DNA of 64,000 bases from Desmodesmus armatus. Its lineage: Eukaryota > Chlorophyta > Chlorophyceae > Sphaeropleales > Scenedesmaceae. Positions 45,911 to 56,658 of the stretch are shown here, one piece after another. The notes under the pieces are model-generated. The model was not told the origin of the DNA, made no database searches, and saw nothing but the letters and a program-made list of their open reading frames with translations. Location: contig VIIQ02000724.1 in NCBI GenBank assembly GCA_007449985.2, forward strand, positions 62,001 to 126,000. Direction: 5' to 3'. Both the position numbers and the translations under genes were made by a program. How positions within the stretch are numbered: the first letter of the stretch is position 1; every line of letters begins with the position of its first letter.

Positions 45911-48515
45911 TCAGAACTGCTCCTCCTCTGTTGATCCCGTGAGTGCTGTTGTGCTGGCCTGTCCTGATGCGATGACCTGTGCCAGCTGGTCAAAGTACCC
46001 TGTGCCCACAAAGCCCTGGTGGCGGGTGGCGGTGTAGCCCTGCTTCTCACTGGCAAACTCAGCGGCCTGCAGCTCAGCATAGGCAGCCATGCCGCGCTTG
46101 GCGTAGTCGTGGGCCAGAGTGAACATGCTGTAGTTCAGCGCGTGGAAGCCGGCAAGGGTCACAAACTGCGCGCAGCAAGCAGCAGAACAGGCGGGAGATA
46201 ACACGAGTCAGATAGACAGCCAGGAGTGTGCAGCTAGGAGTGTGCAGCTCGCCGTGCTGCACGTTGAGCTGGGCAGGAAACGCGCCAGAACAAAAAGTGC
46301 ATGCATCCCATGTTCAAAGCAGGGCAGGCTGCTACTGTGGAAACAAAGCAGGGCAGACAACTGTGGAAACTACCTTTGATGGCACAAGTTGCATGTCAGC
46401 GGCTGCTTCAAGGCTGCAGGCATAAGGCTGCTGCCGCCCACACCGCCGCTTGCGGTGCTGCTGGAAGCTGCCTGGTGCCAATCTAGGTTTGTGAGCCTCC
46501 ATCTCTATGGGTTGCCTCTTCTGATGCTGCACTGGTGTTGGTGTTGGTGGTTCAGGTGCATGTGCCTGCAGGGACAAGAGGCCTGTGGGTCAGCCCTCCA
46601 GCCCTGGGGTTGATGAAGACAATATGAAAAATGTTTGTGAACCTGGACCCTAATTGTCAGCCGCACCCACCTGGAACTTGTAGCCGAGCGATCCCAGTGT
46701 CTGCTGGAACTTTGCGATGGTCTCGTCGTCCAGCTTCTTCTTCCAGTTGAAGCTGGGGCTGCAGTTGTAGGCCAGCAGCTTGCCGGGGAACTTCTCGTGG
46801 ATGGCTGCTGCGAATGCAGTGGCCTCCTCCAGGCTGGGCTCACTGGTCTCAAACCACACCAGGTCAGCGTAGGGGGCGTAGGCCAGGCCGCGCGCAATGG
46901 CAGACTCAATGCCACCGCGGATCTGGAAGAAGCCCTCGCTGGTGCGGCCACCTGGGGTGAGGGATGGGACAAGACAGCAGGAACAGGCACAGCCAAAGTC
47001 AGCCTGGGTTGCTGGTGTGTTGAGTGGGACCTTGCCAGCCAGACGACAAAGGATGCCTGCCGGCTCTGTTGGTACACAATGGGCCAGGACCTTGCTGATG
47101 ACAACTGAACAAGACAAACAGCGGCCTATCCCTGCAACACTCCCTGCATGCATGGTCATGACAATTTCAGCTTGCACGTTGGCTGCCAATACATGCTGAC
47201 AAACCTCCCTGTGGCAGCCTGCACCCCACACCCACTTCAGCCCCCCTCCCTCCCCTTTCTCCCGCCACTGACCTGTGCAGAAGGGCTTGTCGCGTGGGTC
47301 GATGTCGCTGGTGAGCAGGTATGCGCCCAGGGCGTCGGTGCGTGCGATGATGAGGGAGGGCACGTCGCACACGTCCGCAGCCAGGCGTGCGGCCTGCAGC
47401 TTCTGCACAAACTCGCTGGTGGGCACCAGCACCTTGCCGCCCATGTGGCCGCACTTCTTGGCAGATGCCAGCTGGTCCTCAAAGTGCACGCCGGCAGCAC
47501 CGGCCTTGATCAGGGCGCGCATCAGCTCGTAAGCGTTCAGGTTGCCACCGAAACCAGCCTCAGCATCAGCCTGCAGCAGGACAGGAGGAGGAGGAGGAGG
47601 AGGAGGAGGGACAGTAGGGAGGGTGAGGTCAGGACTTGCACACGTAATAGACATAGTTGCACCACCAGTTTGCTGGTGCGCTGACAGTCACAACACAGCT
47701 GACGAACAATCAATCACATCTCCTGCAGTGTGGCAGCATGCGACAGGTAAGCAGCATACCAGACGGCAGGCGCAGGCTGCACGCAGTAGTAGCTCCACCC
47801 TGCTTTCGCCCCAAGTCCCCCCGCCCACTCACCACGATGGGTGCGAACCAGTGCACGTCGCTCTTGCCCTGGGCGTGCTGGATCTGGTCTGCGCGCTGGA
47901 ATGCGTTGTTGATGCGCTCAACCACCTTGGGCACACTGTCAGCGGGGTACAGGCTCTGGTCGGGGTAGGTCTGCCCGGCGCTGTTGGCGTCACCAGCAAC
48001 CTGCCAGCCTGACAGGTAGATGGCCTTCAGACCAGCTGGGGGGCGGGATAGGCAGGGAGAGGAAAGGGTGCAGGGGCAGGGACCAGCAGAACAGGTTGAG
48101 TACAAGCAGTCAAGCTCATGCGTTGACAACCAAGCGGCGTGATGCACATACTCTGCCCAACATCTCTGGTGCTTCACTCTCAGTATGCACATGATACACG
48201 CAGTAGGGCTGTGTGTCAAAGCTGGGCTGAGGGCTGCTAACAGTGGTGACTAATGCACCAACTGAACTCCCACCCCCCTTGCCAGCAGCACTTGGTTTGT
48301 CACTCACCCTGCACCTGCTGCACTGCCTGGTTTCCAGTGAGTGCTCCCAGGGCGTGCACGTAGGGCTCAGAGTGCAGGAGCTTCCACAGGCGCTCAGCAC
48401 CATGGCGGGCCAGGGTGTGCTCGATCTTCAGGCTGCCACGCAGCTTCTCGACGTCCTGACGGGTGTACACGCGGCTCACACCCTCCCACCTCTTGTCGTC
48501 ACCGCAGGAAGCCAT
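45911..48515 (-). CDS. ICL: Isocitrate lyase, left copy
   Basis: Cleaves isocitrate to succinate and glyoxylate, the entry step of the glyoxylate cycle for growth on acetate. Exons 48515-48308, 48035-47833, 47570-47273, 46951-46671 and 46165-45911 give 414 residues in perfect phase. The start [12 protein letters not shown] is followed by [20 protein letters not shown], the metal and substrate region DAEAGFGG, the active-site signature KKCGHMGGK (catalytic Cys177), the [18 protein letters not shown] stretch and [12 protein letters not shown]. The length is that of bacterial-type enzymes; plant peroxisomal forms have about 160 more residues. The C-terminus EEEQF is not a PTS1, consistent with the cytosolic enzyme known in Chlamydomonas. 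It is head-to-head with a copy encoding the same protein. A TGCAG two bases before the ATG suggests a 5' UTR intron. Confidence 0.96.
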
Positions 48516-49360
48516 GTCTGCAGGATGGATGGGGAGAGGGGGGCAGCAGGTGCAGGATGCAGGTTGGGACAAAGTCAGCGCGCTGGGGTGAAAGCACATA
48601 CACAGTATAATTCTGACCATTGCTGGCAGTGTGCTGACGAGAGAACCTGCTTGCTGTTGCTGGCGCACTCTGCTGAGGTCAGCAACAGACAATCACCATC
48701 AGCTGTACGCGCGCACCCGCAAATGCGAGCATCCAGCCCCCAGGAACGCGGTGCCTGCCAGAAACTAACTATTCGCACCTGAAACAAAGCTTGGAAACAA
48801 AGCGTGGTTGGAAGCAGGACCTGCAGGGAGCAAGCAGCAGACCAGCAGCAGGTTACGTACAGTGCTATTACTGCCCGCCCAGGAGCGACTGTGGATTGCT
48901 GCGTTCCTTATCAAACATCTGGCCGGGCTTATATGCAGCAGACGCGTCCGCACACACTTGTGCTGGAGCCCAGACTGTTCGGCAAAGCAATCCTCTCACC
49001 TCTGGAAGCAAATAGCGCAGGAGCGACTGGCCTTGTTCCGCAAGTTGTCGAGGAGTGCGTCTGTCTCTGTGATGGGAAGCCTGCTGATTTAGTAGGCCTG
49101 GTATCCACTGTTGGTGACACTTCTGGTAATTGTAACAGCTGAGCTGTCGAGCTGACGAGGCCAGTCACAACGGGTAAACCGGGTGTGAGGGTACGCAGCT
49201 GCGCTGAGAATGTGAGGGACTTTCTTGCAAGTAAAAGCGATAATCAACGGTGCTAATGCAGAGTGATCCAGGGCGGTCGGCCGTTGAACAGAAACAACAG
49301 CTGCACCAGCAGCAGTAACTTCCCCCACAGCTCAGCTCAATGCCGTTGTCCATACGGCGT
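48516..49360 (-). promoter_or_regulatory. 5' flank of left isocitrate lyase copy
   Basis: 845 bp of leader and promoter homologous to 51870-52708 in inverted orientation. CTGCAG lies two bases before the start codon in both copies, implying a 5' UTR intron acceptor. Conservation stops abruptly near 49360, the probable inner edge of the duplication. Confidence 0.5.
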
Positions 49361-49452
49361 CGAGTCAGACACTTGCTTTTTCCAGTTTACTAACAGCATA
49401 CATCTACAGCACCTACAGCATACATCCACTGCAGGTTGCAGCACCCATATAT

Positions 49453-49828
49453 GACGCTGACACTACGACAGGACAGCCCCTACAGGTTCGCATGAGGCAC
49501 TGCCAGGCTGGGTGCAACCTGGCATTGGTGGCCCATCCTTTCTGTTATCATAACGCATGAGGGACTGCCAGGCTTGGTGCAACCTGGCATTGGTGGCTCA
49601 TCCTGTCTGTTATCATAACAGGACAGCCCCTACAGCTTCGCATGAGGCACTGCCAGGCTTGGTGCAACCTGGCAATGGTGGCTCATCCTGTCTGTTCTCA
49701 TGACAGACAGGATGAGCCACCAATCTGTTCTCATAACAGACAGGATGGGCCACCAATGCCAGGTTGCACCCAGCCTGGCAGTGCATCATGCGAAGCTGTA
49801 GGGGCTGTCCTGTCGTAGTGTCAGCGTC
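49453..49828. repeat. 376-bp palindromic fold-back element
   Basis: The first and last ~100 bases are near-perfect reverse complements, starting GACGCTGACACTACGACAGG and ending with its complement. The interior has further direct and inverted copies of the core TGCAACCTGGCATTGGTGG and CATCCTGTCTGTT. It sits in the spacer just beyond the left arm. A related piece (GCCTGGCGTTGGTGGCTCAC) occurs at about 51757-51776 next to the right arm. Confidence 0.9.
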
Positions 49829-51869
49829 TTTGAGTTGCATATGCGGCCAGGCAAGTATCTGCGCGGTGTGCTGTGTGGTGGGGATGCCCTCAGGCAGCTG
49901 CGACTTCAACATTGCTCGCTTTTGTTGTGGTTGAAATGATACGTGGCATGCTGTAGCACCTAAGATTTGCCACGCCAGAGGGCTGTCGCGAACAATCCCC
50001 ACTCATGTCCTGCACCCTCAGCAGCAGCAGCATCACCTCAAGCTGACAATTGAGTGCAAGTTTGGGGCATGCGGCACCTGCTTGGGGGCATGCGGCACCT
50101 TGGTGGCACACTGTTTTTTGGGGGGGGGGGGGGCTGTTAACAGGTGCACTGCCCTGAGCTGATTGGAAGGTCAACCTCAATCATCAGCATACTCAGACGT
50201 TAAGCACACAGTTTCAGCAAGTATGTGTGACACACTGCAACGATGACAGGCTGGCACACCGTCTTTGGCTGGAGACATCAGCGGCACTGTTCAATCTGGC
50301 TGACTAGGGTAACTGATCTGCTTCCCTCAGGGCAATCAACGGACCCCAGTGAAAGCAATGCAAGGCAGCAAATGCCAACTGTCTGCGCGCATCTTGGGTA
50401 TGGATGTGTCGACAATGACAGGCTGGCGCCATGCCTTTCTGCGCTTAGTGATGATCTCTGATGATCTCTGATCAGTCTTGTTGCTCTTTCGTGTGTTGCG
50501 TGGCTGCAGCTCTCATGTCCCGCAGGCAGCTTTCACCATGCACGCACACTCAAGTAGGCTTGTAGCTACTGCAATACTCAACTTGACTTAGAAGGGCTCT
50601 GCTGGGAGGTTGGCAGCAACTATGCTTGGGGAGCTTTTTTTTCCCCCGGCCCCTGTTTCTTTGGGGGGGTTGAGCAAGGAGCGGAATCAGTCTGGAGGCA
50701 GCTCCGAGGGGGGGGGGGGAGCAACTGGGATCCAGGCAGTTTGCAGGGAAACGTTATGAAAGGGGGGGGGAGCACACACACCCGGGGGCACTTGCCGTGA
50801 AAAGCAGGGCCCCCCGGGGGGGGGGGACTCCACCCGTGACACAAAGAAACAAGGTGAACCGGTTTCAATAAACCGTTACCTTGCTGTGATGAGGAATCAG
50901 CCACCACACTCTCTGGGTGTACACTCTGATTGGATGGTGTGTAATCAGACTAGTGTATGTGGCACACCTAGTTGTGGTCATCATGTGGCACAACAATTAC
51001 TTGATGACAGTGTCGTGTCGCCAATGACAGTGTATGTGTGAGAACATCAGTCAGTCAGTTAATCAGGAGCGCTGCTGAGCGCAAACTTGCCTCCTTCAGT
51101 GTGGGGGGCTGAGGCCGGCTAGCCAGCTGTGACAGATTGTGCCAACTTGCTGAGGTCTGTCCAAGGGTGACGTTTATAGGAAATTGGTACACCTTGTTTG
51201 ATTGAGTGGGGAAGTGATGGGCGGAAACACTGCCTTGAGGCAGCTGGGGGGGCGTAGCATCTGAGGTCTGGCATGCTGTGCAGGAAACGGTGCAGAAATA
51301 AAGGAAAGAGAGGGGAGCAAGGCACGCTTTGCCACGAAGCCAGGCTCCCCATGAGGAGCAAAGCCATCCGTGACACAAGGAAACAGGATGTTTCAGCTCA
51401 ACCACATCACCCTAGTGGTCCCTCAGCAATGCAACTGTCAGGCAAGCTCAGTGAAGACGCATGTTCAGCAAAAATACCACAACAAATACGGATGGGATGC
51501 TGCTCCAAGTGAACCACGTGCTCCTGCCCCCAACTATGCACGCCGTTTGCAACATGGCAGGGTGTCAGCCTGTCTGTGTGTTGCCCGTTCAGCTCATGCG
51601 CCAGTGCTGTGCACTGCCAGCACTAGTGTATCGCAGCTACCAGTTGGTGTGCATTTGTATGAGGAGGCTGCCATTTGACTCCTAGTGCTGTCTCAGGTTC
51701 AACTCAGCTAAGGACAGTGTGCACTCATCCCCCCCCCCCCCCCCCCCAGTGTGCAGCCTGGCGTTGGTGGCTCACCCTGTCTGGACTAGCATGGTTGCTG
51801 CTACTGTAGAAAATGGAAGCTGTCATTGGGCTGAACACATCAAAGTGTCTGACTCAGACCAACAACTGA
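49829..51869. other. Spacer of the inverted duplication
   Basis: I see no convincing gene. Two degenerate copies of one block occur about 540 bp apart (around 50640-50870 and 51180-51400); both end near CCGTGACACAA(A/G)GAAAC and carry long G runs. In minus-strand translation both contain a shared VSLCHGW. They may be remnants of a mobile repeat. Confidence 0.5.
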
Positions 51870-52708
51870 TTGGTAGGTTTGTGGACAACGGCATTGAGCT
51901 GAGCTGTGGGGGAAGTTGCTGCTGCTGGTGCAGCTGTTGTTTCTGTTCAAAGGCCGACCGCCCTGGATCACTCTGCATTAGCACCGTTGATTATCGCTTT
52001 TACTTGCAAGTAAGTCCCTCACGTTCTCAGTGCAGCTGCGTACCCTCACACCCGGTTTACCCGTTGTGACTGGCCTCGTCAGCTCGACAGCTCAGCTGTT
52101 ACAATTACCAGAAGTGTCACCAACAGTGGAGACCAGGCCTACTAAATCAGCAGGCTTCTCATCACAGAGACAGACGCACTCCTCGACAACTTGCGGAACA
52201 AGGCCAGTCGCTCCTGCGCTATTTGCTTCCAGAGGTGAGAGGATTGCTTTGCTGAACAGTCTGGGCTCCAGCACATGTGTGCGGACGCGTCTGCTGCATA
52301 CAAGCCCGGCCAGATGTTTGATAAGGAATGCAGCAATCCACAGTCGCTCCTGGGCGGGCAGTAATAGCACCTGTACGTAACCTGCTGCTGGTCTGCTGCT
52401 TGCTCCCTGCAGGTCCTGCTTCCAACCCTTCCCACGCTTTGTTTCAGGTGCGAATAGTCAGTTTCTGGCAGTCACCGCGTTCCTGGGGGCTGGATGCTCG
52501 CATTTGCGGGTGCGCGCGTACAGCTGATGGTGATTGTCTGTTGCTGACCTCAGCAGAGTGCGCCAGCAACAGCAGCAGGTCCTCTCGTCAGCACACTGCC
52601 AGTAATGGTCAAAATTATATTGTGTATGTGCTTTCACCCCAGCGCGCTGACTGTGTCCCAACCTCATCCTGCACCTGCTGCCCCCCTCTCCCCATCCATC
52701 CTGCAGAC

Positions 52709-55214
52709 ATGGCTTCCTGCGGTGACGACAAGAGGTGGGAGGGTGTGAGCCGCGTGTACACCCGTCAGGACGTCGAGAAGCTGCGTGGCAGCCTGAAGAT
52801 CGAGCACACCCTGGCCCGCCATGGTGCTGAGCGCCTGTGGAAGCTCCTGCACTCTGAGCCCTACGTGCACGCCCTGGGAGCACTCACTGGAAACCAGGCA
52901 GTGCAGCAGGTGCAGGGTGAGTCACAAACCAAGTGCTGCTGGCAAGGGGGTGGGAGTTCAGTTGGTGCACTACTCACCTCTGATAGCAGCCCTCAGCCCC
53001 AGCACTGACACACAGCCTTGGCCCCACTGCGTGCATGATGCGCATACTGAGATTGCAGCACCAAATATGTTGGGCAGAGTATGTGCATGGTCCCGCTTGG
53101 TTGTCAACGCATTAGCGTGACTGCATGTACTCAACGTATTCTGCTGCTCCCTGCCCTCTCTGCACCCCCTCCTCTCCCTGCCTATCTCGCCCCACCCCCA
53201 GCTGGTCTGAAGGCCATCTACCTGTCAGGCTGGCAGGTTGCTGGTGACGCCAACAGCGCCGGGCAGACCTACCCCGACCAGAGCCTGTACCCCGCTGACA
53301 GTGTGCCCAAGGTGGTTGAGCGCATCAACAACGCATTCCAGCGCGCAGACCAGATCCAGCACGCCCAGGGCAAGAGCGACGTGCACTGGTTCGCACCCAT
53401 CGTGGTGAGTGGGCGGGGAGACCTGGGCGGATGCAGGTCAGAAACCTGATATTGCACACAGTTTGTGGTGGCTCTTTGTTTGGTTGCTGCTATGGTACTG
53501 CCACAATCCAGGCCATGTTGTGATCGTCTGTTGTCTCTAATGCATGCAACAGCTGCGCTCACAGCTTACGTCCAAGTGGTGCAGCATGGTTGCGACTCTG
53601 TGTGTCCCTCTCACAAGCCCTCAGCTCACCTGCCCTGCTGTCTGTCACTCCTTTTACTCTTCCCCTCCTGCTGCAGGCTGATGCTGAGGCTGGTTTTGGC
53701 GGCAACCTGAACGCGTACGAGCTGATGCGCGCCCTGATCAAGGCCGGTGCTGCCGGCGTGCACTTTGAGGACCAGCTGGCATCTGCCAAGAAGTGCGGCC
53801 ACATGGGCGGCAAGGTGCTGGTGCCCACCAGCGAGTTTGTGCAGAAGCTGCAGGCCGCCCGCCTGGCTGCGGACGTGTGCGACGTGCCCTCCCTCATCAT
53901 CGCGCGCACCGACGCCCTGGGCGCCTACCTGCTCACCAGCGACATCGACCCACGCGACAAGCCATTCTGCACAGGTCAGTGGCGGAAGAAAGGGAAGGGA
54001 GGGGGGCCAAAGCAAGTGTGCAGGCTGCCACAGGGTGTTTTGTGAGCATGAATCGGCGGCCAACGTGCAAGCTGAAACTGTCATAATCATGCATGCAGGG
54101 AGTGTCCGCTGTCTGTCTTGTTCAGTTGTCATCAGCAAGGTCCTGGCCCATTGTGTACCAACAGAGCCGGCAGGCATCCTTTGTCGTCTGGCTGGCAAGG
54201 TCCCACTCAACACACCAGCAACCCAGGCTGACTTTGGCTGTGCCTGTTCCTGCTGTCTTGTCCCATCCCTCACCCCAGGTGGCCGCACCAGTGAGGGCTT
54301 CTTCCAGATCCGTGGTGGCATTGAGTCTGCCATTGCTCGCGGCCTGGCCTACGCCCCCTACGCTGACCTGGTGTGGTTTGAGACCAGTGAGCCCAGCCTG
54401 GAGGAGGCCACTGCATTCGCAGCAGCCATCCACGAGAAGTTCCCCGGCAAGCTGCTGGCCTACAACTGCAGCCCAAGCTTCAACTGGAAGAAGAAGCTCG
54501 ACGACGAGACCATCGCAAAGTTCCAGCAGACACTGGGATCGCTCGGCTACAAGTTCCAGGTGGGTGCTGCTGACAGACACGCTGAAAAACAGGTTCCAAG
54601 GGTGTAGCTGCTGTGCAACATTGTGTTCATCAAGCGAGAACCTCAGGGCTGGAGAGTTGACCCACAGCCCTCTTGTTCCTGCAGGCACATGCGCCTCAAC
54701 CCCCCACGCCAACACAGCAGCTAAAGATGCATCTTCTAGGGATGGAGGCCCACAAACCTAGTTGGGCACCAGGCTCCTTCCAGCAGCACCGCACGCGGCA
54801 ATGTGGGCGGCAGCAGCAATTCGTGGCGCGCACTGTTATGTTTGTGCGGATTTTTAGCCCAGCATAACGCGGCAAGCTGCACTCTCCCTAGCTGCACACT
54901 TGGCTATTGTCTGACTCGTGTTGTTATCTCCCGCCTGTTCTGCTGCTTCCTGCGCGCAGTTTGTGACCCTTGCCGGCTTCCACGCGCTGAACTACAGCAT
55001 GTTCACTCTGGCCCACGACTACGCCAAGCGCGGCATGGCTGCCTATGCTGAGCTGCAGGCGGCTGAGTTTGCCAGTGAGAAGCAGGGCTACACCGCCACC
55101 CGCCACCAGGGCTTTGTGGGCACAGGGTACTTTGACCAGCTGGCACAGGTCATCGCATCAGGACAGGCCAGCACAACAGCACTCACGGGATCAACAGAGG
55201 AGGAGCAGTTCTGA
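52709..55214 (+). CDS. ICL: Isocitrate lyase, right copy
   Basis: Exons 52709-52916, 53202-53404, 53677-53974, 54279-54559 and 54960-55214 encode 414 residues. By my reading the sequence equals the left copy, although exons carry several silent differences and introns differ more. The catalytic Cys177 in KKCGHMGGK and all other active-site stretches are intact, so both genes should be functional. The reading frame stays open upstream of the ATG to 52328, but that region diverges in frame from the left copy and is better read as leader. The start 52709 is the first ATG after an acceptor-like CTGCAG. Likely poly(A) signal: TGTAA at 55814-55818. Confidence 0.96.
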
Positions 55215-55813
55215 GCAGCACAACTTGGTGTGTGTGCTGGTTGGAATTGATTGTCCTGCGTTCGTTGTCAAAGTGTACAGTGCTGGCTGTGTGTTCACTT
55301 GTTGAGAGTGTGGTTGCAGTCTGTGCTTTTTTGTGCATGCGATTGAGAGTTGCCTCAGCAGCTCCCTGCATGCAGTTTTTGAAAATTGGTACAGCAGTCT
55401 CGGTGGGAAGAGATGCTGCATGAGGGTGCGCCTCAGTTCCATCCCATGGCTAGGCAGTACCTGCTGGTGCCACCCATCTGGTGTGCAAGTGGGGCATGTG
55501 TCTTTGAAAGGTGCAGGGGGGGCAGCAAGACGCTTGCTCTCGCGCACAAGGAGGCTATTTTTGACCCGGTTTTTGGAGGGGGTGTACATGTGTTTATCTG
55601 TTGTACAATTGTGTCTCACTTGTTCTGTTTGTTCCTGCCATGGTGATATGTTTGTATGCTGAGATGCATGCAGCATTCTCGCCCACCACTTCCTCTTACA
55701 TTCCGCAACCACCCAAAGAGAAGGGTGTGTTGTTTGAGTGTTGCACAACATTGCAGTGCTGACATGACCCAACCCTGCATGTGCGTGCATGTTTGGTTGT
55801 GTATACTGTGTAT

Positions 55814-55818
55814 TGTAA
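55814..55818 (+). terminator. TGTAA poly(A) signal, right isocitrate lyase copy
   Basis: TGTAA 600 nt after the stop, at the position equivalent to the left copy's signal, near the outer limit of arm homology. Confidence 0.5.
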
Positions 55819-55845
55819 CATCTGTTACGCAAGGCTGCTGCTGCT

Positions 55846-56571
55846 GCTGCTGTACTGGGCAGGGCTCACATGTATTGGTTATTCCAGCACCCAAAGCCAC
55901 GCTCTACAGCCGACGCTCAATCAGGGAAGCGTGAACTTGCAATGTGGCAGGCCTGACAAATCTCTGCTGTATGACGTGCGTGCTTTTATTGTCAGTGACT
56001 GAAACTTAGATTGTGCTTGCGTGCCTTTGGCATATACACCTACTACAGTGGCCATTGGCATGCAAGGCGCTCAGGTTTGTATGGAGGATGAATGTCATGT
56101 ACAGAGGATACCCTTTTACATTACCTGCACCATGGACCTGATGAGCCTTGAAGAAGGCAAAACTAGTCATCTGTAAGTTCGATCACTCCACACGCACAAT
56201 ACAATACGCCTGCTGCCTGGGTCGCTGGTACTTCCCACATTGTCTGTACAACCACTGCATATGCATCACTATCCACTTGTTTCCGTTGACAGACACGGCA
56301 GCTTCAGCCTCTGTGATCTTACTACAATATTACCTGCAGCATGGACCGTCGTGGTGTACCGTGTAGTACATGCATGTGTTGGTCCTGGTCACCAGCTAGT
56401 CATGTTACAGCCACCTTGCCCCATGTATACACATCCAGCCAGCCAGCCCCAGCCTCCCAGCTTGAGTAGAAATATTGCTCATCTCCATAAGTATGCCCCT
56501 CCTGCTGATTTGCAACACTTAGTGGCTAACGCAACACGACACACACTCCGCCCTGATGCTGGGAGCGCCAT
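55846..56571. other. Convergent intergenic region
   Basis: It lies between the right isocitrate lyase unit and the leftward WW-protein gene. It holds a minus-strand TGTAA at 56409-56405, 163 nt beyond the TGA at 56572. No coding sequence is supported. Confidence 0.5.
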
Positions 56572-56658
56572 TCACACTGCAGCCTTGCCAACAGCTGGTG
56601 CTGCTGCCCCTCCTGCTGCATTCTCCAGCCGCATCTGCTGACACAGCTGCCTGTAATG
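56572..56658 (-). other. Open extension behind the TAG of the WW protein
   Basis: Reading on past the TAG at 56659-56661, the same frame stays open for 28 codons (HYRQLCQQMRLENA, then AGGAAAPAVGKAAV) to a TGA at 56574-56572. HYR-L-Q--R directly after HP-D is what follows the WW domain in CEP164-type proteins. The extension therefore looks like formerly or actually coding sequence. Confidence 0.65.

Larger units (their letters stand above)
45160..49360. repeat. Left arm of isocitrate lyase inverted duplication
   Basis: The reverse complement of this 4.2-kb segment matches 51870-55845 through the promoter, five exons, four introns and 3' flank. Exons have the same lengths in both arms. Introns and flanks differ by substitutions and indels. 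The outer edge lies next to a TGTAA in both arms (45173-45177 minus, 55814-55818 plus), so each arm covers a whole transcription unit. Confidence 0.9.
51870..55845. repeat. Right arm of isocitrate lyase inverted duplication
   Basis: Inverted partner of 45160-49360. Inner homology begins near GTGGACAACGGCATTGAGCT (51881) and outer homology fades after 55830. Intron lengths differ from the left arm (for example 400 versus 505 nt before the last exon), so the arms are diverged paralogous copies and not a simple duplicated read. Confidence 0.9.

Noticed and set aside
49400..51870. A gene in the isocitrate lyase spacer
   Set aside because: Several frames of about 100 codons exist, but they overlap repeats and G runs, lack splice support and match no family I know.
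52328..52708. N-terminal extension of the right isocitrate lyase
   Set aside because: The frame is open upstream, but the left copy is not open over the same length and the region is homologous leader DNA. The family start fits the ATG at 52709.
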